From Pseudomonadota bacterium (GTDB lineage: Bacteria; Pseudomonadota; Alphaproteobacteria; Rhizobiales; Xanthobacteraceae), in assembly GCA_023451825.1 (NCBI GenBank), contig JAEXYA010000024.1, forward strand, positions 56,811 through 120,810: a stretch of DNA of 64,000 nt. The letters run 5' to 3'. This document shows, piece after piece, positions 1-8,510 of the stretch. Positions within the stretch are counted from its first letter, which is position 1; every line of letters begins with the position of its first letter. Below the pieces are notes generated by a model. The model was not told where the DNA came from. It did not search any database and saw only the letters and a list, made by a program, of their open reading frames with translations. A program made the position numbers and the translations under genes.

Positions 1-2
1 AT

Positions 3-578
3 GCGGAACTCGTATTGATGCGGGCACCGCCGGTGGTCACAATGGGCACCGCAAGCGTCGCTTTGCCACCGGGCTCGTTCCTGCAGGCCACTGCGGTCGG
101 CGAAGACGCCCTCGCTGCGCTCGTCCTGCAGCATTGCAAGGGCGCCAAGACGATCCTCGACCTGTTCTGCGGCATTGGCCCCTTTGCGCTGCGCCTCGCT
201 GCCAAGGCCAAGGTGCACGCGCTCGACAGCGACGCCAAAGCCATCGCATCGCTGCAGCAAGCCATCAAGGCGACCCCTGGCCTGAAGCCGATCAAGGCCG
301 AGGCCCGCGACCTGTTCCGCCGCCCGCTGGTACCGCAGGAGCTGCGCGACATCGACGCCGTGGTGTTCGATCCGCCCCGCGCCGGCGCGCAGGCGCAAGC
401 CGAACGGCTGGCCGCCAGTAAGGTGCCCCTGGTGGTCGCCGTCTCCTGCAACGTGCAGACCTTTGCGCGGGACGCAAAGATTCTGATCGATGGCGGCTAC
501 AATCTGCGCAATGTCACGCCGGTCGATCAATTCCGGCATACGCCGCATATTGAGTTGGTAGCGCGCTTCACAAGATAA
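3..578 (+). CDS. Class I SAM-dependent RNA (uracil-5-)-methyltransferase, TrmA/RumA family (3' part; 5' end outside window)
   Basis: The reading frame is open to the left edge, so only about the last 191 residues are present. They form the methyltransferase domain of the TrmA/RumA family, which makes 5-methyluridine in rRNA or tRNA using S-adenosylmethionine. Visible motifs are the SAM-binding stretch DLFCGIGPFALRLA, the DPPRAG motif, and SCNVQTFARD, which carries the catalytic cysteine. The C-terminal DQFRHTPHIE is also typical of the family. The N-terminal TRAM and Fe-S part, if present, lies before the window, so rRNA and tRNA specificity cannot be told apart. The gene ends just before an inverted repeat and is not obviously in an operon with the next gene. 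Confidence 0.9.
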   Translation, partial: AELVLMRAPPVVTMGTASVALPPGSFLQATAVGEDALAALVLQHCKGAKTILDLFCGIGPFALRLAAKAKVHALDSDAKAIASLQQAIKATPGLKPIKAEARDLFRRPLVPQELRDIDAVVFDPPRAGAQAQAERLAASKVPLVVAVSCNVQTFARDAKILIDGGYNLRNVTPVDQFRHTPHIELVARFTR

Positions 579-588
579 CGCCGCGCCC

Positions 589-685
589 GTAGGATGGGTA
601 GAGCGAAGCTAAACCCATCACCACATGCGCCCGGCGGCGATGGGTTTCGATCCGGCGCGACGCGCCTCCGCTCTACCCATCCTAA
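589..685. repeat. Palindromic intergenic repeat, family A (GTAGGATGGGT type), copy 1
   Basis: The left arm begins GTAGGATGGGTAGAGCG and the right arm ends CTCTACCCATCCTA, so the two arms are inverted copies. A GATGGGTTT/AAACCCATC pair lies further inside. The element starts 11 bases after the methyltransferase stop. The same arms recur at 22.6, 26.0, 34.5, 42.0 and 55.5 kb. Confidence 0.85.
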
Positions 686-721
686 GAAAATGCGTGCCGC
701 TTAAGAGCACATGGAGGCGAC

Positions 722-1876
722 GTGACCATTCTCGACCCCATCAGCCCGAACATTCTGCCACCCGGCATTCGCTCGCGTTTCGTCGAAGGCGTCAACGGCC
801 TGCGCATGCATGTGCTGGAAGCCGGCCATGAAAGCGCTGGGCGCCCCTGCGTGCTGCTGCTGCACGGCTTCCCCGAACTCGCTTACAGCTGGCGCAAGGT
901 GATGCCGCAGCTCGCCGCTGCCGGTTATCACGTCATCGCACCGGACCAGCGCGGCTATGGCCGCACCACCGGCTGGAGCGCCGATTACGACGGCGACCTG
1001 CGCCCGTTCAACCTGCTCAACCTCGTCCGCGATGCGCTCGGGCTCGTGTCTGCCCTCGGCCTTCGCCATGTCGATGCCGTCGTTGGCCATGATTTCGGCA
1101 GCTCCGTCGCTGCATGGTGCGCGTTGACGCGACCGGATGTGTTTCGCTCCGTTGCGCTGATGAGCGCGCCGTTCTCTGGCCCGCCATCCATCCCTTTCGA
1201 CACCGCCAACAAGCCGTTGGCTCCGAAAGCCGACGATCCCGTCCATCGGGATCTTGCCGCCCTGCCGCGCTCGCGAAAACATTATCAATGGTACTACGCA
1301 ACACGCGAAGCCAATGATCACATGCAACATGCGCCGCAGGGCGTGCATGATTTCCTGCGCGCCTATTATCATCACAAGAGCGCGGACTGGACCGACAACA
1401 AGCCCACTCCGCTGCAAGGCTGGACCGCCGGCGAACTCGCAAAACTGCCAACCTATTATGTGATGGACGCTGCCGAGACGATGGCCGAGACCGTCGCAAA
1501 GGAAATGCCATCGCGCGACGCGATCACCGCCAATACATGGCTGCCCGACAGCGAACTCGCTTATTACAGTAGCGAATATGCCCGCACGGGCTTCCAGGGC
1601 GGCCTGCAATGGTACCGCTGCAACACAACCGGCCTGTTCAATACCGACTACGAGCTGTTCTCCGGCCGCACCATCGATGTGCCGTCGACTTTCATCTCCG
1701 GCCTGCAGGACTGGGGAATCTATCAGCGTCCCGGCGCGATCGAGACTATGCAAAGGACTGCATGCACCGACATGCGCGCCGTGCACCTGATCGACGGCGC
1801 GGGGCACTGGGTGCAGCAGGAGCGGGCCGACGAAGTGAGTCGCCTCCTGCTGGAATTCCTGCGCATCAAAAGCTAA
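722..1876 (+). CDS. Alpha/beta hydrolase, epoxide-hydrolase-like
   Basis: This 384-residue cytoplasmic alpha/beta-hydrolase most resembles epoxide hydrolases. HGFPE at residues 48-52 supplies the oxyanion hole. D124 in GHDFGS is the expected aspartate nucleophile in place of serine, and H362 in GAGHW is the general base. Such enzymes open epoxides through an alkyl-enzyme ester; haloalkane dehalogenases share the fold. The start is GTG, preceded by GGAGG at about 713-717. The gene stands alone and converges with the minus-strand envelope cluster, 7 bases from the next stop codon. The substrate cannot be inferred. Confidence 0.8.
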   Translation: MTILDPISPNILPPGIRSRFVEGVNGLRMHVLEAGHESAGRPCVLLLHGFPELAYSWRKVMPQLAAAGYHVIAPDQRGYGRTTGWSADYDGDLRPFNLLNLVRDALGLVSALGLRHVDAVVGHDFGSSVAAWCALTRPDVFRSVALMSAPFSGPPSIPFDTANKPLAPKADDPVHRDLAALPRSRKHYQWYYATREANDHMQHAPQGVHDFLRAYYHHKSADWTDNKPTPLQGWTAGELAKLPTYYVMDAAETMAETVAKEMPSRDAITANTWLPDSELAYYSSEYARTGFQGGLQWYRCNTTGLFNTDYELFSGRTIDVPSTFISGLQDWGIYQRPGAIETMQRTACTDMRAVHLIDGAGHWVQQERADEVSRLLLEFLRIKS

Positions 1877-1883
1877 GCGACGC

Positions 1884-2351
1884 TCAATCCTTCGCGATAT
1901 TGAGCGAGAACCGCAGATTGATCGGCTGCAGCATTTCCGGCGGCGGCGCTTCGCCGACATTGCCGCGGGTCAACACCATGCGCAGATCGCTGTTCGCGCG
2001 TTCATCCTTGAACGGCGCGAATGACACCTTCTCGACGCTACCGTCGGGATTGAGCCACGCCTTCACCACGATCGACGTTGGTGCGCCGTTTGCTGTGCCA
2101 CTGGTTTCTTTCAGCCAAGCACGAAAGCGATTGGCTACCGCTTCGTCGGCGCTCATCCACTCCTCAAAGCGATACTTCACAAGTTTGGAGAACTGCCCCC
2201 AGGACGGCGGCGCAGCGTCCGGGCTGCGGTAATCAAGCCCCTGGGCGACGATCGGCGTCGCCGCGATCGACACGAGCCCGAGCGACGCCAGGAATGTACG
2301 CAACTTGCCCGACTTTGTCGCGGCTGCGGATGATCCATTCGATCGTGTCAC
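1884..2351 (-). CDS. Small exported protein with TonB-C-like C-terminus
   Basis: This protein of about 155 residues starts at GTG 2351, behind a good GAGGAG ribosome site. A hydrophobic segment around residues 19-36 followed by ATPIVAQG suggests export. The C-terminal part (VVKAWLNPDGSVEKVSF, then GEAPPPEMLQPINLRFSL) resembles the TonB C-terminal fold and closely parallels the ends of the proteins at 8511-9236 and 16716-17495. It lacks the proline-rich spacer of a real TonB. It is the last gene of the cluster, 13 bases after the protease gene. Function unknown. I infer that it is a stand-alone TonB-C-like periplasmic module. Confidence 0.7.
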   Translation of the reverse strand: MTRSNGSSAAATKSGKLRTFLASLGLVSIAATPIVAQGLDYRSPDAAPPSWGQFSKLVKYRFEEWMSADEAVANRFRAWLKETSGTANGAPTSIVVKAWLNPDGSVEKVSFAPFKDERANSDLRMVLTRGNVGEAPPPEMLQPINLRFSLNIAKD

Positions 2352-2364
2352 GCGGATAGCTCCT

Positions 2365-3183
2365 CTAATTCAAACAAACAACGCGTGCAGAAATGCTCGC
2401 AGCGCGATGGGCACGCGAAGCCGATCCGCTAAGCTGCGGACGATCGTCTTCCTGCGGCCGGACATTGTTCGACGCCAGGAACGACTTGGCTCCGGCGGCG
2501 CCCACAGCCAGCACGCGATTGACATTCGTCTTGCGGCTGATGACGCCTTCGACCAGGCCACGCGAGTCCAGCACCGGCGCGCCGCTGGCACCGAAGGTCA
2601 CCGTCGATGTGATGGCGATATGTCCGGCTTCCTCGCCGCCCGACGTCTTGCTCACGGACGCATTGGCCAATGTGCCGCCACGATTGACCATGGCCGGCAA
2701 CGTCGCGTAGTCCGCTGCGAACACCATGGAGTTGATCGACGCTTCAACCGTGCGCGGAAACACCGCCGCGATTCCGCGGGTCTTCGGCGTACGCAACAAT
2801 GCAAGATCATAGGGCGTCGACGTCGCGACGAGCCGGGCGGTCATGCTGCGCCCTTCCTTGTGCACGACGATGCGGCCGCAGCCCTGCACCACATGCCGTG
2901 CGGTCAGGAGATGACCGTGATCGTCAACGAAGAAACCTGTGCCAGCACGCTCACCCCGCTCGACCGGAGGCAAATCGGCACGCGTCAGCGGCTTCGGCGG
3001 CGTCAATGAAGGAACGTCGGTCCGGGTCGGCAACAAAAATTGCGATGACGCGGGCGACGCGGCAGACACCACCACAGCAACCGCCGTCAAAGCGCACATA
3101 TAGCGCCATTGATACAGGCTCGGTCCGCTCACACGCGAATGACCGACCATCGGCACAAGGATTGTCGGCGCTGGAGGCGACAT
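2365..3183 (-). CDS. Trypsin-like serine protease (PA clan), membrane-anchored or exported
   Basis: A 272-residue protein with a hydrophobic segment at about residues 30-46 (signal or anchor), a short proline-rich stretch, then a trypsin-like protease domain. The catalytic triad is visible as H97 (TARHVV), D126 (YDLALL) and S200 in GASGAP. The last motif departs from the more usual GNSGGP, although the serine is kept. No PDZ domain follows, so it is not a full-length DegP or HtrA. It sits near the end of the envelope cluster, 8 bases after the preceding gene's stop, so a role in processing or quality control of that system is plausible but not shown. Confidence 0.82.
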   Translation of the reverse strand: MSPPAPTILVPMVGHSRVSGPSLYQWRYMCALTAVAVVVSAASPASSQFLLPTRTDVPSLTPPKPLTRADLPPVERGERAGTGFFVDDHGHLLTARHVVQGCGRIVVHKEGRSMTARLVATSTPYDLALLRTPKTRGIAAVFPRTVEASINSMVFAADYATLPAMVNRGGTLANASVSKTSGGEEAGHIAITSTVTFGASGAPVLDSRGLVEGVISRKTNVNRVLAVGAAGAKSFLASNNVRPQEDDRPQLSGSASRAHRAASISARVVCLN

Positions 3184-3191
3184 TCTCGGCC

Positions 3192-3569
3192 CTATCGTCG
3201 CGGCGTCGTGCCGAATACCGGCTGCGGCATGCGGAAGGGGACCACCGAGCGCCCGAAATTCGAACCATATTGCTGCGCGACGGCCGGAATATTGACGATG
3301 CCGAGTTTGGTGTCGGACGAGCGGGCATCGATCGGCGGCAAATTCAGACTGGGAGCGACCTTATCGACGTCGCGGCGCAAGGTCTCGTTGAGGCAGCCAT
3401 AGCTGCGCGCTCCGCCGATCTCGACATCCACGCAGCGCTCGAAGGTCCGCATCGGCGCCGGCTGACCGCCGATGATCAGTTCAGGCTTCGGCTCCGCAGG
3501 CGGCGGCTGCTGCGCAGAAGCAGGCATGGCCACGACCATCAACAGCAATGCAGAAAGCCGGGCAATCAT
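3192..3569 (-). CDS. Small exported protein of unknown function
   Basis: A 125-residue product. I place the start at ATG 3569, where an AGGAAAG site precedes a clear signal peptide (MIARLSALLLMVVAMPASA) with cleavage near residue 19. The frame is open further upstream, but that part overlaps the lytic transglycosylase gene. The mature protein has two cysteines (RCVDVEIGG and GCLNETL) that could form a disulfide. I recognise no family. It lies 5 bases downstream of the lytic transglycosylase gene and 8 bases upstream of the protease gene, so it is almost certainly co-transcribed. Confidence 0.75.
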   Translation of the reverse strand: MIARLSALLLMVVAMPASAQQPPPAEPKPELIIGGQPAPMRTFERCVDVEIGGARSYGCLNETLRRDVDKVAPSLNLPPIDARSSDTKLGIVNIPAVAQQYGSNFGRSVVPFRMPQPVFGTTPRR

Positions 3570-3574
3570 GACTT

Positions 3575-4420
3575 CTACTTTCCTGGTGTGCGAGGTGTGT
3601 TGACCTGGATGGCCACCTGCGCGAGGCGGTTGTTCAGTGCGGCGAAATCGACACGACCACCGCCGATGGTCAGGCACCGCTTGCGGAAGCCCGCCATGGC
3701 AAGCGCGCTGCCACCACCACCCGGACGGAAGCCGAATGTCGCGACAGGTACGGTTCCGGTCAGCGGATAGCCTTTGGCGGCCAGACGTGCACGTGCCCGA
3801 ATGCAATAATCGACCGACAACTGGGAGAAGCGCGTCTCGCCGTGCCCGGCGCGATACTTCATCAGCGCGGTGCAGAGATCGCCGCCGGCCTTGGCCCAGG
3901 CCTGCGACAGATACATCACGCCATATTTGATGTTGATTTCGGGTGCTGCGAATTCGGCCATCGAACCGGTGAAGCCGAGCATGCGCGCCGTCGGCGGCAT
4001 CACCTGCATCAGGCCGATCTCGCCATCCGCGCCGATCACGGCCGGGTTGTAGCCGCTCTCCACGCCCATGACCGCCTCGGCGACATCGGCGGGAAGGCTG
4101 CTATGACGGACCTCGCGTTCGATCAATGCGCGATACAGCGCGCGCGGATTGGCAGCATTGATGGGCGCCGGTGCCACCATCGGCGATGCCGGCGGCGCGT
4201 CCGTCCGGCTGACCGGGGGCTTCACAGTTTCCGGCTTGGCTGTCTCAGGCTGAACTTGTGCGACCTCGGTCTCGACCGAGGCCACACGCATGTTGTTGCC
4301 AGTCGATTCAGCGTGAGCTGCACCGACAAGGACCGACAGCAAGCCGGCGGCAAGCATCGATGAAGCACCCAAGCGACGGGCACCACGATCCACGCTCGAA
4401 ACGAAACGGCTTGCTGTCAT
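3575..4420 (-). CDS. Lytic transglycosylase (SLT domain)
   Basis: A 281-residue exported protein with a signal peptide ending near AHAES (residue 36), a low-complexity linker, and an SLT domain from about residue 92. The catalytic glutamate is E121 in AVMGVESGYNP, followed by the family's GEIGLMQVMPPTARMLG. The enzyme cleaves peptidoglycan to 1,6-anhydro-muropeptides in the periplasm. The start at ATG 4420 gives the clean signal peptide; an in-frame upstream extension overlaps the YbjN gene and looks spurious. Within the cluster it could open the wall for a trans-envelope assembly, which is inference from context. Confidence 0.88.
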   Translation of the reverse strand: MTASRFVSSVDRGARRLGASSMLAAGLLSVLVGAAHAESTGNNMRVASVETEVAQVQPETAKPETVKPPVSRTDAPPASPMVAPAPINAANPRALYRALIEREVRHSSLPADVAEAVMGVESGYNPAVIGADGEIGLMQVMPPTARMLGFTGSMAEFAAPEINIKYGVMYLSQAWAKAGGDLCTALMKYRAGHGETRFSQLSVDYCIRARARLAAKGYPLTGTVPVATFGFRPGGGGSALAMAGFRKRCLTIGGGRVDFAALNNRLAQVAIQVNTPRTPGK

Positions 4421-4433
4421 CACACCGGACCTA

Positions 4434-4934
4434 TCAAGCCACCTTGGCTTCGGCGGGCACTTCACCCGGCGCAGCAGGAGCGACATCGGCCGGCTTGTCC
4501 GTGGTGATCTTCTGCAGCTCTTCGCGCAGATAGGGCACCAGGGCCTGCACCAGATGATCCCAGATCTCGACCTGAGCGCGCACATAGTTGGGCGCGACGC
4601 CGCCGATCAGCGAGACGTCCATGGTCATGGCGAGGAAGCCCGGCACGAGCTGCAAGCGACCGAACCGGCGCAGCGCGTTCCAGCGATTGACGATGTCGAG
4701 CGGCAATTCGCCTTCCACATTCAGCCAAGCGCTGAACGTGAAGTCGACAAAGCTCTTGTCGTCGGTGGCGAGACGGTTGCCCGGACGGATGTCGAAGGCG
4801 AAACCGGCGGTCGACGACCGCAGCAGCGAGACATTGGCTGCGGCGTCGGAGACGAGCTCGACCCGGTAGCCCGAGTTCTGCATCAGGTCGCGCAGCGCTT
4901 CCAGCGTCAGACTGGCGAGATTGGTGTCGGACAT
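4434..4934 (-). CDS. YbjN-domain protein
   Basis: A 166-residue protein without a signal peptide, starting at ATG 4934 behind AAGGAG. The pattern fits the YbjN family, which has the fold of type III secretion chaperones: an N-terminal helix (LTLEALRDLMQNSGY), an FAFDIRPGN strand, NRWNALRRFGRL, and a hydrophobic C-terminal helix. YbjN proteins are linked to motility and stress phenotypes in enterobacteria, but their biochemical role is unclear. The last 25 residues are alanine- and proline-rich. It lies between the lytic transglycosylase and the parvulin-like genes, so a chaperone-like role in the cluster is possible. Confidence 0.8.
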   Translation of the reverse strand: MSDTNLASLTLEALRDLMQNSGYRVELVSDAAANVSLLRSSTAGFAFDIRPGNRLATDDKSFVDFTFSAWLNVEGELPLDIVNRWNALRRFGRLQLVPGFLAMTMDVSLIGGVAPNYVRAQVEIWDHLVQALVPYLREELQKITTDKPADVAPAAPGEVPAEAKVA

Positions 4935-4945
4935 ACTGATACTCC

Positions 4946-5998
4946 TTAGTTCTTCTTGCCATCGAGGAGCTTGGCGAGTGCCAGCTCGTTGATGATCGGT
5001 GGTTGCTGCTTCAGAAGTTCAGCAAGGTAGTTCTGCCGCAATTGGGCAGCGCGCTGCTGGCGAATCTGGCGGACCAGAGCATCGCGAACTTCCGGCAGGG
5101 TGCGCGTATACGGCACTTTTGTGTCGGTCAGACGAATGAAGTGGACACCGTCGTCGAGAGTGATCGGCTCGGACACCGCCCCCTTTGCAAGACCGGAAAG
5201 CTGAGCCCGGATTTCGGGACGAATCTGGTCTTCAGGCAGAAGACCGAGATCGCCACCGCGCTCGCCGCTTTCCTTCGCTGCGCTTTCGGCGCGAGCGATG
5301 GCGGCGAAATCGGCACCCGGCGCCTTCAGCTTCTGCTGCACCTCGGCCACCTTCTTCTTGGCGGCGTCCGTGGTCGCCTTGTCGGCGTCCTTCGGCACGG
5401 CGATATAGATCTGGCTGAGCTGATACTGGCGCGGCACCTGGAAAGACGCGCGATTGGCCTCATAGACCTTCTGCAGGTCGTCCTCGCTCGGGAAATTGGC
5501 GGGAGGGTTCGAGACCGACTGCAGATACAGTTCGACCAGCGCGCTCTCGCGCACCTTTTCCAGCTGCGCTTCGACCTGCGGCTGCTTGTCGTATTTCTTC
5601 GCAGCCAGCTCCTGCATCACCAGGCGGTTCGAGAGCATCACGCGCACGGCCTGGCTGAGCAGCGACGGATCCTGCGACACTGCCGCCTGCTCGCGCGGGC
5701 CGAGGGTTGCGATGAAGCTGCGCATATCGTCGGCGGTGACGTCATTGTTGCCGACGCGTGCAACGACCTCGCCGGAGGATTTTGCGGCAGCGGCGGCATT
5801 CGACGCGGCCGGTGCAGGAGCGGCCTGGGCGGCTGCGGGACGTGCCGGCTGCTTGGCCGGCGCGGGTGCCGGCGACTGTGCCACACGCGGCTGTGTCGGC
5901 TGCGGAGCCGTTTGTGCACAAGCCGGAGACATCGCCAACGCCGAAACGACGGCAACGCCAGTTGCCGTCGCAAGCATGAGGGAGGAGCGCAAACGCAT
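4946..5998 (-). CDS. Periplasmic peptidyl-prolyl isomerase/chaperone, SurA/PpiC (parvulin) type
   Basis: A 350-residue protein with a signal peptide ending SPACAQ (about residue 29), an alanine/proline-rich linker, a SurA-N-like helical region (residues about 80-165), then a parvulin rotamase domain (about 185-300) beginning RQYQLSQIYIA and including GERGGDLGLLPEDQ and DDGVHFIRL. Such proteins help outer-membrane beta-barrels fold. A dedicated copy in the same operon as a porin and a TpsB barrel fits that role. Its ATG overlaps the stop of the upstream coiled-coil gene by one base, so the two are translationally coupled. Confidence 0.87.
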   Translation of the reverse strand: MRLRSSLMLATATGVAVVSALAMSPACAQTAPQPTQPRVAQSPAPAPAKQPARPAAAQAAPAPAASNAAAAAKSSGEVVARVGNNDVTADDMRSFIATLGPREQAAVSQDPSLLSQAVRVMLSNRLVMQELAAKKYDKQPQVEAQLEKVRESALVELYLQSVSNPPANFPSEDDLQKVYEANRASFQVPRQYQLSQIYIAVPKDADKATTDAAKKKVAEVQQKLKAPGADFAAIARAESAAKESGERGGDLGLLPEDQIRPEIRAQLSGLAKGAVSEPITLDDGVHFIRLTDTKVPYTRTLPEVRDALVRQIRQQRAAQLRQNYLAELLKQQPPIINELALAKLLDGKKN

Positions 5999-6591
5999 TA
6001 TTGAGTAACCTTCTGCTCAAGCAGTTTGTCTTCGTAGTCCTGCAGGATGTTCTGAACCTCGACACGGCGGACGCCGGTCAGCGGTTCATTGATAACCGCA
6101 ATGTCGCCGAAGGACACGCCTTCATAACGACGCAGCAGCTCGCGCCCCACCTTCATGAGCTGACCGTTCTTGGCGACGCAGCTCTTGGTGCTCGCCTTGA
6201 AGGCCGTCGCCTCCCCCTCGAACTTGGCCCGCTCCGCATCCTTGGCGCGGGCCACCGTTGCGGCTTCTTCATAGGCCGCCTTCCATTTCTCCAGCGTCTG
6301 GTTGCGATCTTCAAGGCGCTGGTTGAACTCGTCCACCGCCTCGCGGTGCATCTTCTCCGTTTCCTTGACCTGGGCCTTGGCCGCCGCGACCTGCGAATTG
6401 AGCGCAGCCTTTTCGCGTTCGGCCTCGGCGACCTTGCCCTGCAACGACGCGCGCTGGTCTTCCAGCGAGCGGGTCTGGGCGGTCAGGCTGCGCAAGGCTT
6501 CGCGCAGCTTGTCGGTTTCAGACTGCGCGCGGGCCTCGACACTGGCCAGTGACGCAACGATCGCAGCAATCGTCAGGATGTGTTTGCGCAT
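5998..6591 (-). CDS. Exported coiled-coil protein of unknown function
   Basis: A 197-residue protein with a signal peptide (MRKHILTIAAIVASLASVEARAQ, cleavage near 23). A long, charged heptad-rich coiled coil follows at about residues 25-125 (for example SLEDQRASLQGKVAEAEREK). The C-terminal 70 residues are globular-looking, with a single cysteine (KSCVAKNGQL). I recognise no catalytic motif. It starts 2 bases after the porin stop and overlaps the parvulin start by one base, so it belongs to the operon. A periplasmic spacer or scaffold role is inferred from the coiled coil and the context. Confidence 0.78.
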   Translation of the reverse strand: MRKHILTIAAIVASLASVEARAQSETDKLREALRSLTAQTRSLEDQRASLQGKVAEAEREKAALNSQVAAAKAQVKETEKMHREAVDEFNQRLEDRNQTLEKWKAAYEEAATVARAKDAERAKFEGEATAFKASTKSCVAKNGQLMKVGRELLRRYEGVSFGDIAVINEPLTGVRRVEVQNILQDYEDKLLEQKVTQ

Positions 6592-6593
6592 GA

Positions 6594-8450
6594 TCAGAAC
6601 TTCGCGTTCAGGTCGACTTGGACCACATCGACCGAGTACGGACCACCGGCAATATTGTTGGCGCTCATGTAGCGGAGCGTTGCCCAGACATTGTCGGAGA
6701 GACCGACATTGCCGCCGATGAAGTAGCCCTTGAGGTTTGTGCCGCCGAGGCCGAAGTCAGGATCGACGAAGGCATCGATCATGGCGTCTGATTCCAGATG
6801 CTTGTAGCCGACATGGACGTTCCAATCCCACAGCTTCCGAACCTGCTTATGTCCCACCGTCAGGCGAGCCATCCAGCCCTGATTGCCGCCGTCGAACGGA
6901 CCGATCGAGCTGTCGGACGTCGGCGCTCCGTTATTGGCCAAAGCACCGCCATTGCAGCAAGCACGAGGAAGCGCAAGGAGCGCATTGCGATCGAAGGCGG
7001 TGTTATTGACGTATTCGCCGTCGATCACGACATGCACCGGATGGAAGTCGCCGAGGTCCAACTGACCGCTGACGACGACCGGGCGGAACTGGCTGGCCAG
7101 ACCAAAATACTGGTAGTAGGGCTGGTCAACAGGGTTCATGCCAGGCTCGAGCACGATGTTACGCAGCGTCTTGTAGGTGTTGCCCTTCTGGGCGAAGGAC
7201 GGACGCGTAATATCAGTATCGCAGACGTCCGACGTACCGACCACCGAGCATGGAGACGACACGCGGCCCTGGGTGTTCGTGAAGTCGTAATAGGCGACAC
7301 CGAAGCGGAAGCTTGACTGCGGATCGAACTTCACGCCGACGCCAGCTTGAACGCCGTACATCCACTTGTCGTTGCTCTTATATTTTCCAGGCAGACCGTC
7401 GAGGATATTGTTGGCGTCGATGTTGTAACCGAAGTTCAGATCGGTGTTGTAGGTCGGAAACGCGCCAGCGACGAGGAACGGTGTGATACCCGGCGACACT
7501 TCGTGCTTGAGCTGCGCAGCGAAACCGTCGAAGCCGAGATCGCGGTACCAGACGAGATCGGTCGGCGACCAGAACGGATTGTCGAAGCGGCCGACCGAGA
7601 AGCTGAACTCGTCTGATGGCTGGTAGCGCAGATAGGCGCGATCAATCCAAAGCGCATATTTCGAGAAATTGCCACCGTTGCCGCCCATCGTCTGGTTCAG
7701 CGTCACAGGCGAATTGCTATCGCCGCTGGCGAAGCGGAATCCGGCAACGAAGTTGTCGGAGATATCTACATCGGCACCCACGCGCAGGCGGAAGCGCGCG
7801 CGTTCGCGGTCCTCATGCGTATTGTAAGTCGGCGCCCAGTAGAAGTTGTTGTCCGCGAGATTGTACGGATTACCGGTGTTGATCGAGTTATAGTTGTACA
7901 ATCGCGGATCATTACCGGTCGGGAAGAACTGTCCCTCATAACGCGCGCGCAGGTCGCCATAGAAGCGGATGCGCTGGGCCCATTCCGGATATTTGCCGGG
8001 CGATGCCCAGTTTTCCGTATGCGCGCGTGCCATCACTTCGTTGCGGATTTCTTCGCGCAGCTGGCGCTTCACGATTTCCGGCACATAGGTCACGTGTTTG
8101 GTGCCGGGCGGCGACGCCGCGGCGGCAGCGGCGGAGGCGGCCTTTGCAGCTTCCTCCGCGCGGGCGGAGGCACCCTTGGCCGCTTCGCGCTGCACATAGG
8201 ATTCGTCTTCTGCCTGCTTGATCAGAGCAGTGCCCTGCTCCTCGGTGATCACGCCCTGCTTGATCAGCAGGTTGACCAGGCTGGTGGTCGAATTCGGCGC
8301 AACCGGCTTCGCACGCGACACTTGGGGACGCTTCGAATTGCTGCGCGCTTCGCCATCCTGTGCCAGTGCCGGCACGGCGAGGGTCAGTGCGCACATCGAC
8401 ACTGCGAGCGGCAGTACGCGCCGGGCGGTATCGGTCTTTCTATCGAACAT
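6594..8450 (-). CDS. Large putative outer-membrane porin with periplasmic N-terminal domain
   Basis: A 618-residue exported protein. The signal peptide ends PALAQ (about residue 30). An N-terminal region predicts a helix-loop segment (SLVNLLIKQGVITEEQGTAL) and an alanine/lysine-rich coiled stretch (about 90-115). From about residue 150 the pattern is that of a beta-barrel: IRFYGDLRARYEGQFF, alternating aromatic strands, and a C-terminal VDLNAKF ending in phenylalanine, as beta-barrel proteins usually do. It matches the putative-porin type seen in TonB/ExbD gene clusters. Four cysteines lie in extracellular-looking loops. It may be the outer-membrane exit or client of the system. Confidence 0.82.
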   Translation of the reverse strand: MFDRKTDTARRVLPLAVSMCALTLAVPALAQDGEARSNSKRPQVSRAKPVAPNSTTSLVNLLIKQGVITEEQGTALIKQAEDESYVQREAAKGASARAEEAAKAASAAAAAASPPGTKHVTYVPEIVKRQLREEIRNEVMARAHTENWASPGKYPEWAQRIRFYGDLRARYEGQFFPTGNDPRLYNYNSINTGNPYNLADNNFYWAPTYNTHEDRERARFRLRVGADVDISDNFVAGFRFASGDSNSPVTLNQTMGGNGGNFSKYALWIDRAYLRYQPSDEFSFSVGRFDNPFWSPTDLVWYRDLGFDGFAAQLKHEVSPGITPFLVAGAFPTYNTDLNFGYNIDANNILDGLPGKYKSNDKWMYGVQAGVGVKFDPQSSFRFGVAYYDFTNTQGRVSSPCSVVGTSDVCDTDITRPSFAQKGNTYKTLRNIVLEPGMNPVDQPYYQYFGLASQFRPVVVSGQLDLGDFHPVHVVIDGEYVNNTAFDRNALLALPRACCNGGALANNGAPTSDSSIGPFDGGNQGWMARLTVGHKQVRKLWDWNVHVGYKHLESDAMIDAFVDPDFGLGGTNLKGYFIGGNVGLSDNVWATLRYMSANNIAGGPYSVDVVQVDLNAKF

Positions 8451-8510
8451 TGGTTCAAGTCCCCTGCTAGTCGAAGTGATGTTTGCCCGACCGTCCCCCG
8501 GCCGAGCGAA

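Noticed and set aside
3570..3806. N-terminal extension of the 125-residue exported protein
   Set aside because: The upstream part overlaps the lytic transglycosylase coding sequence and would destroy a clean signal peptide at ATG 3569.
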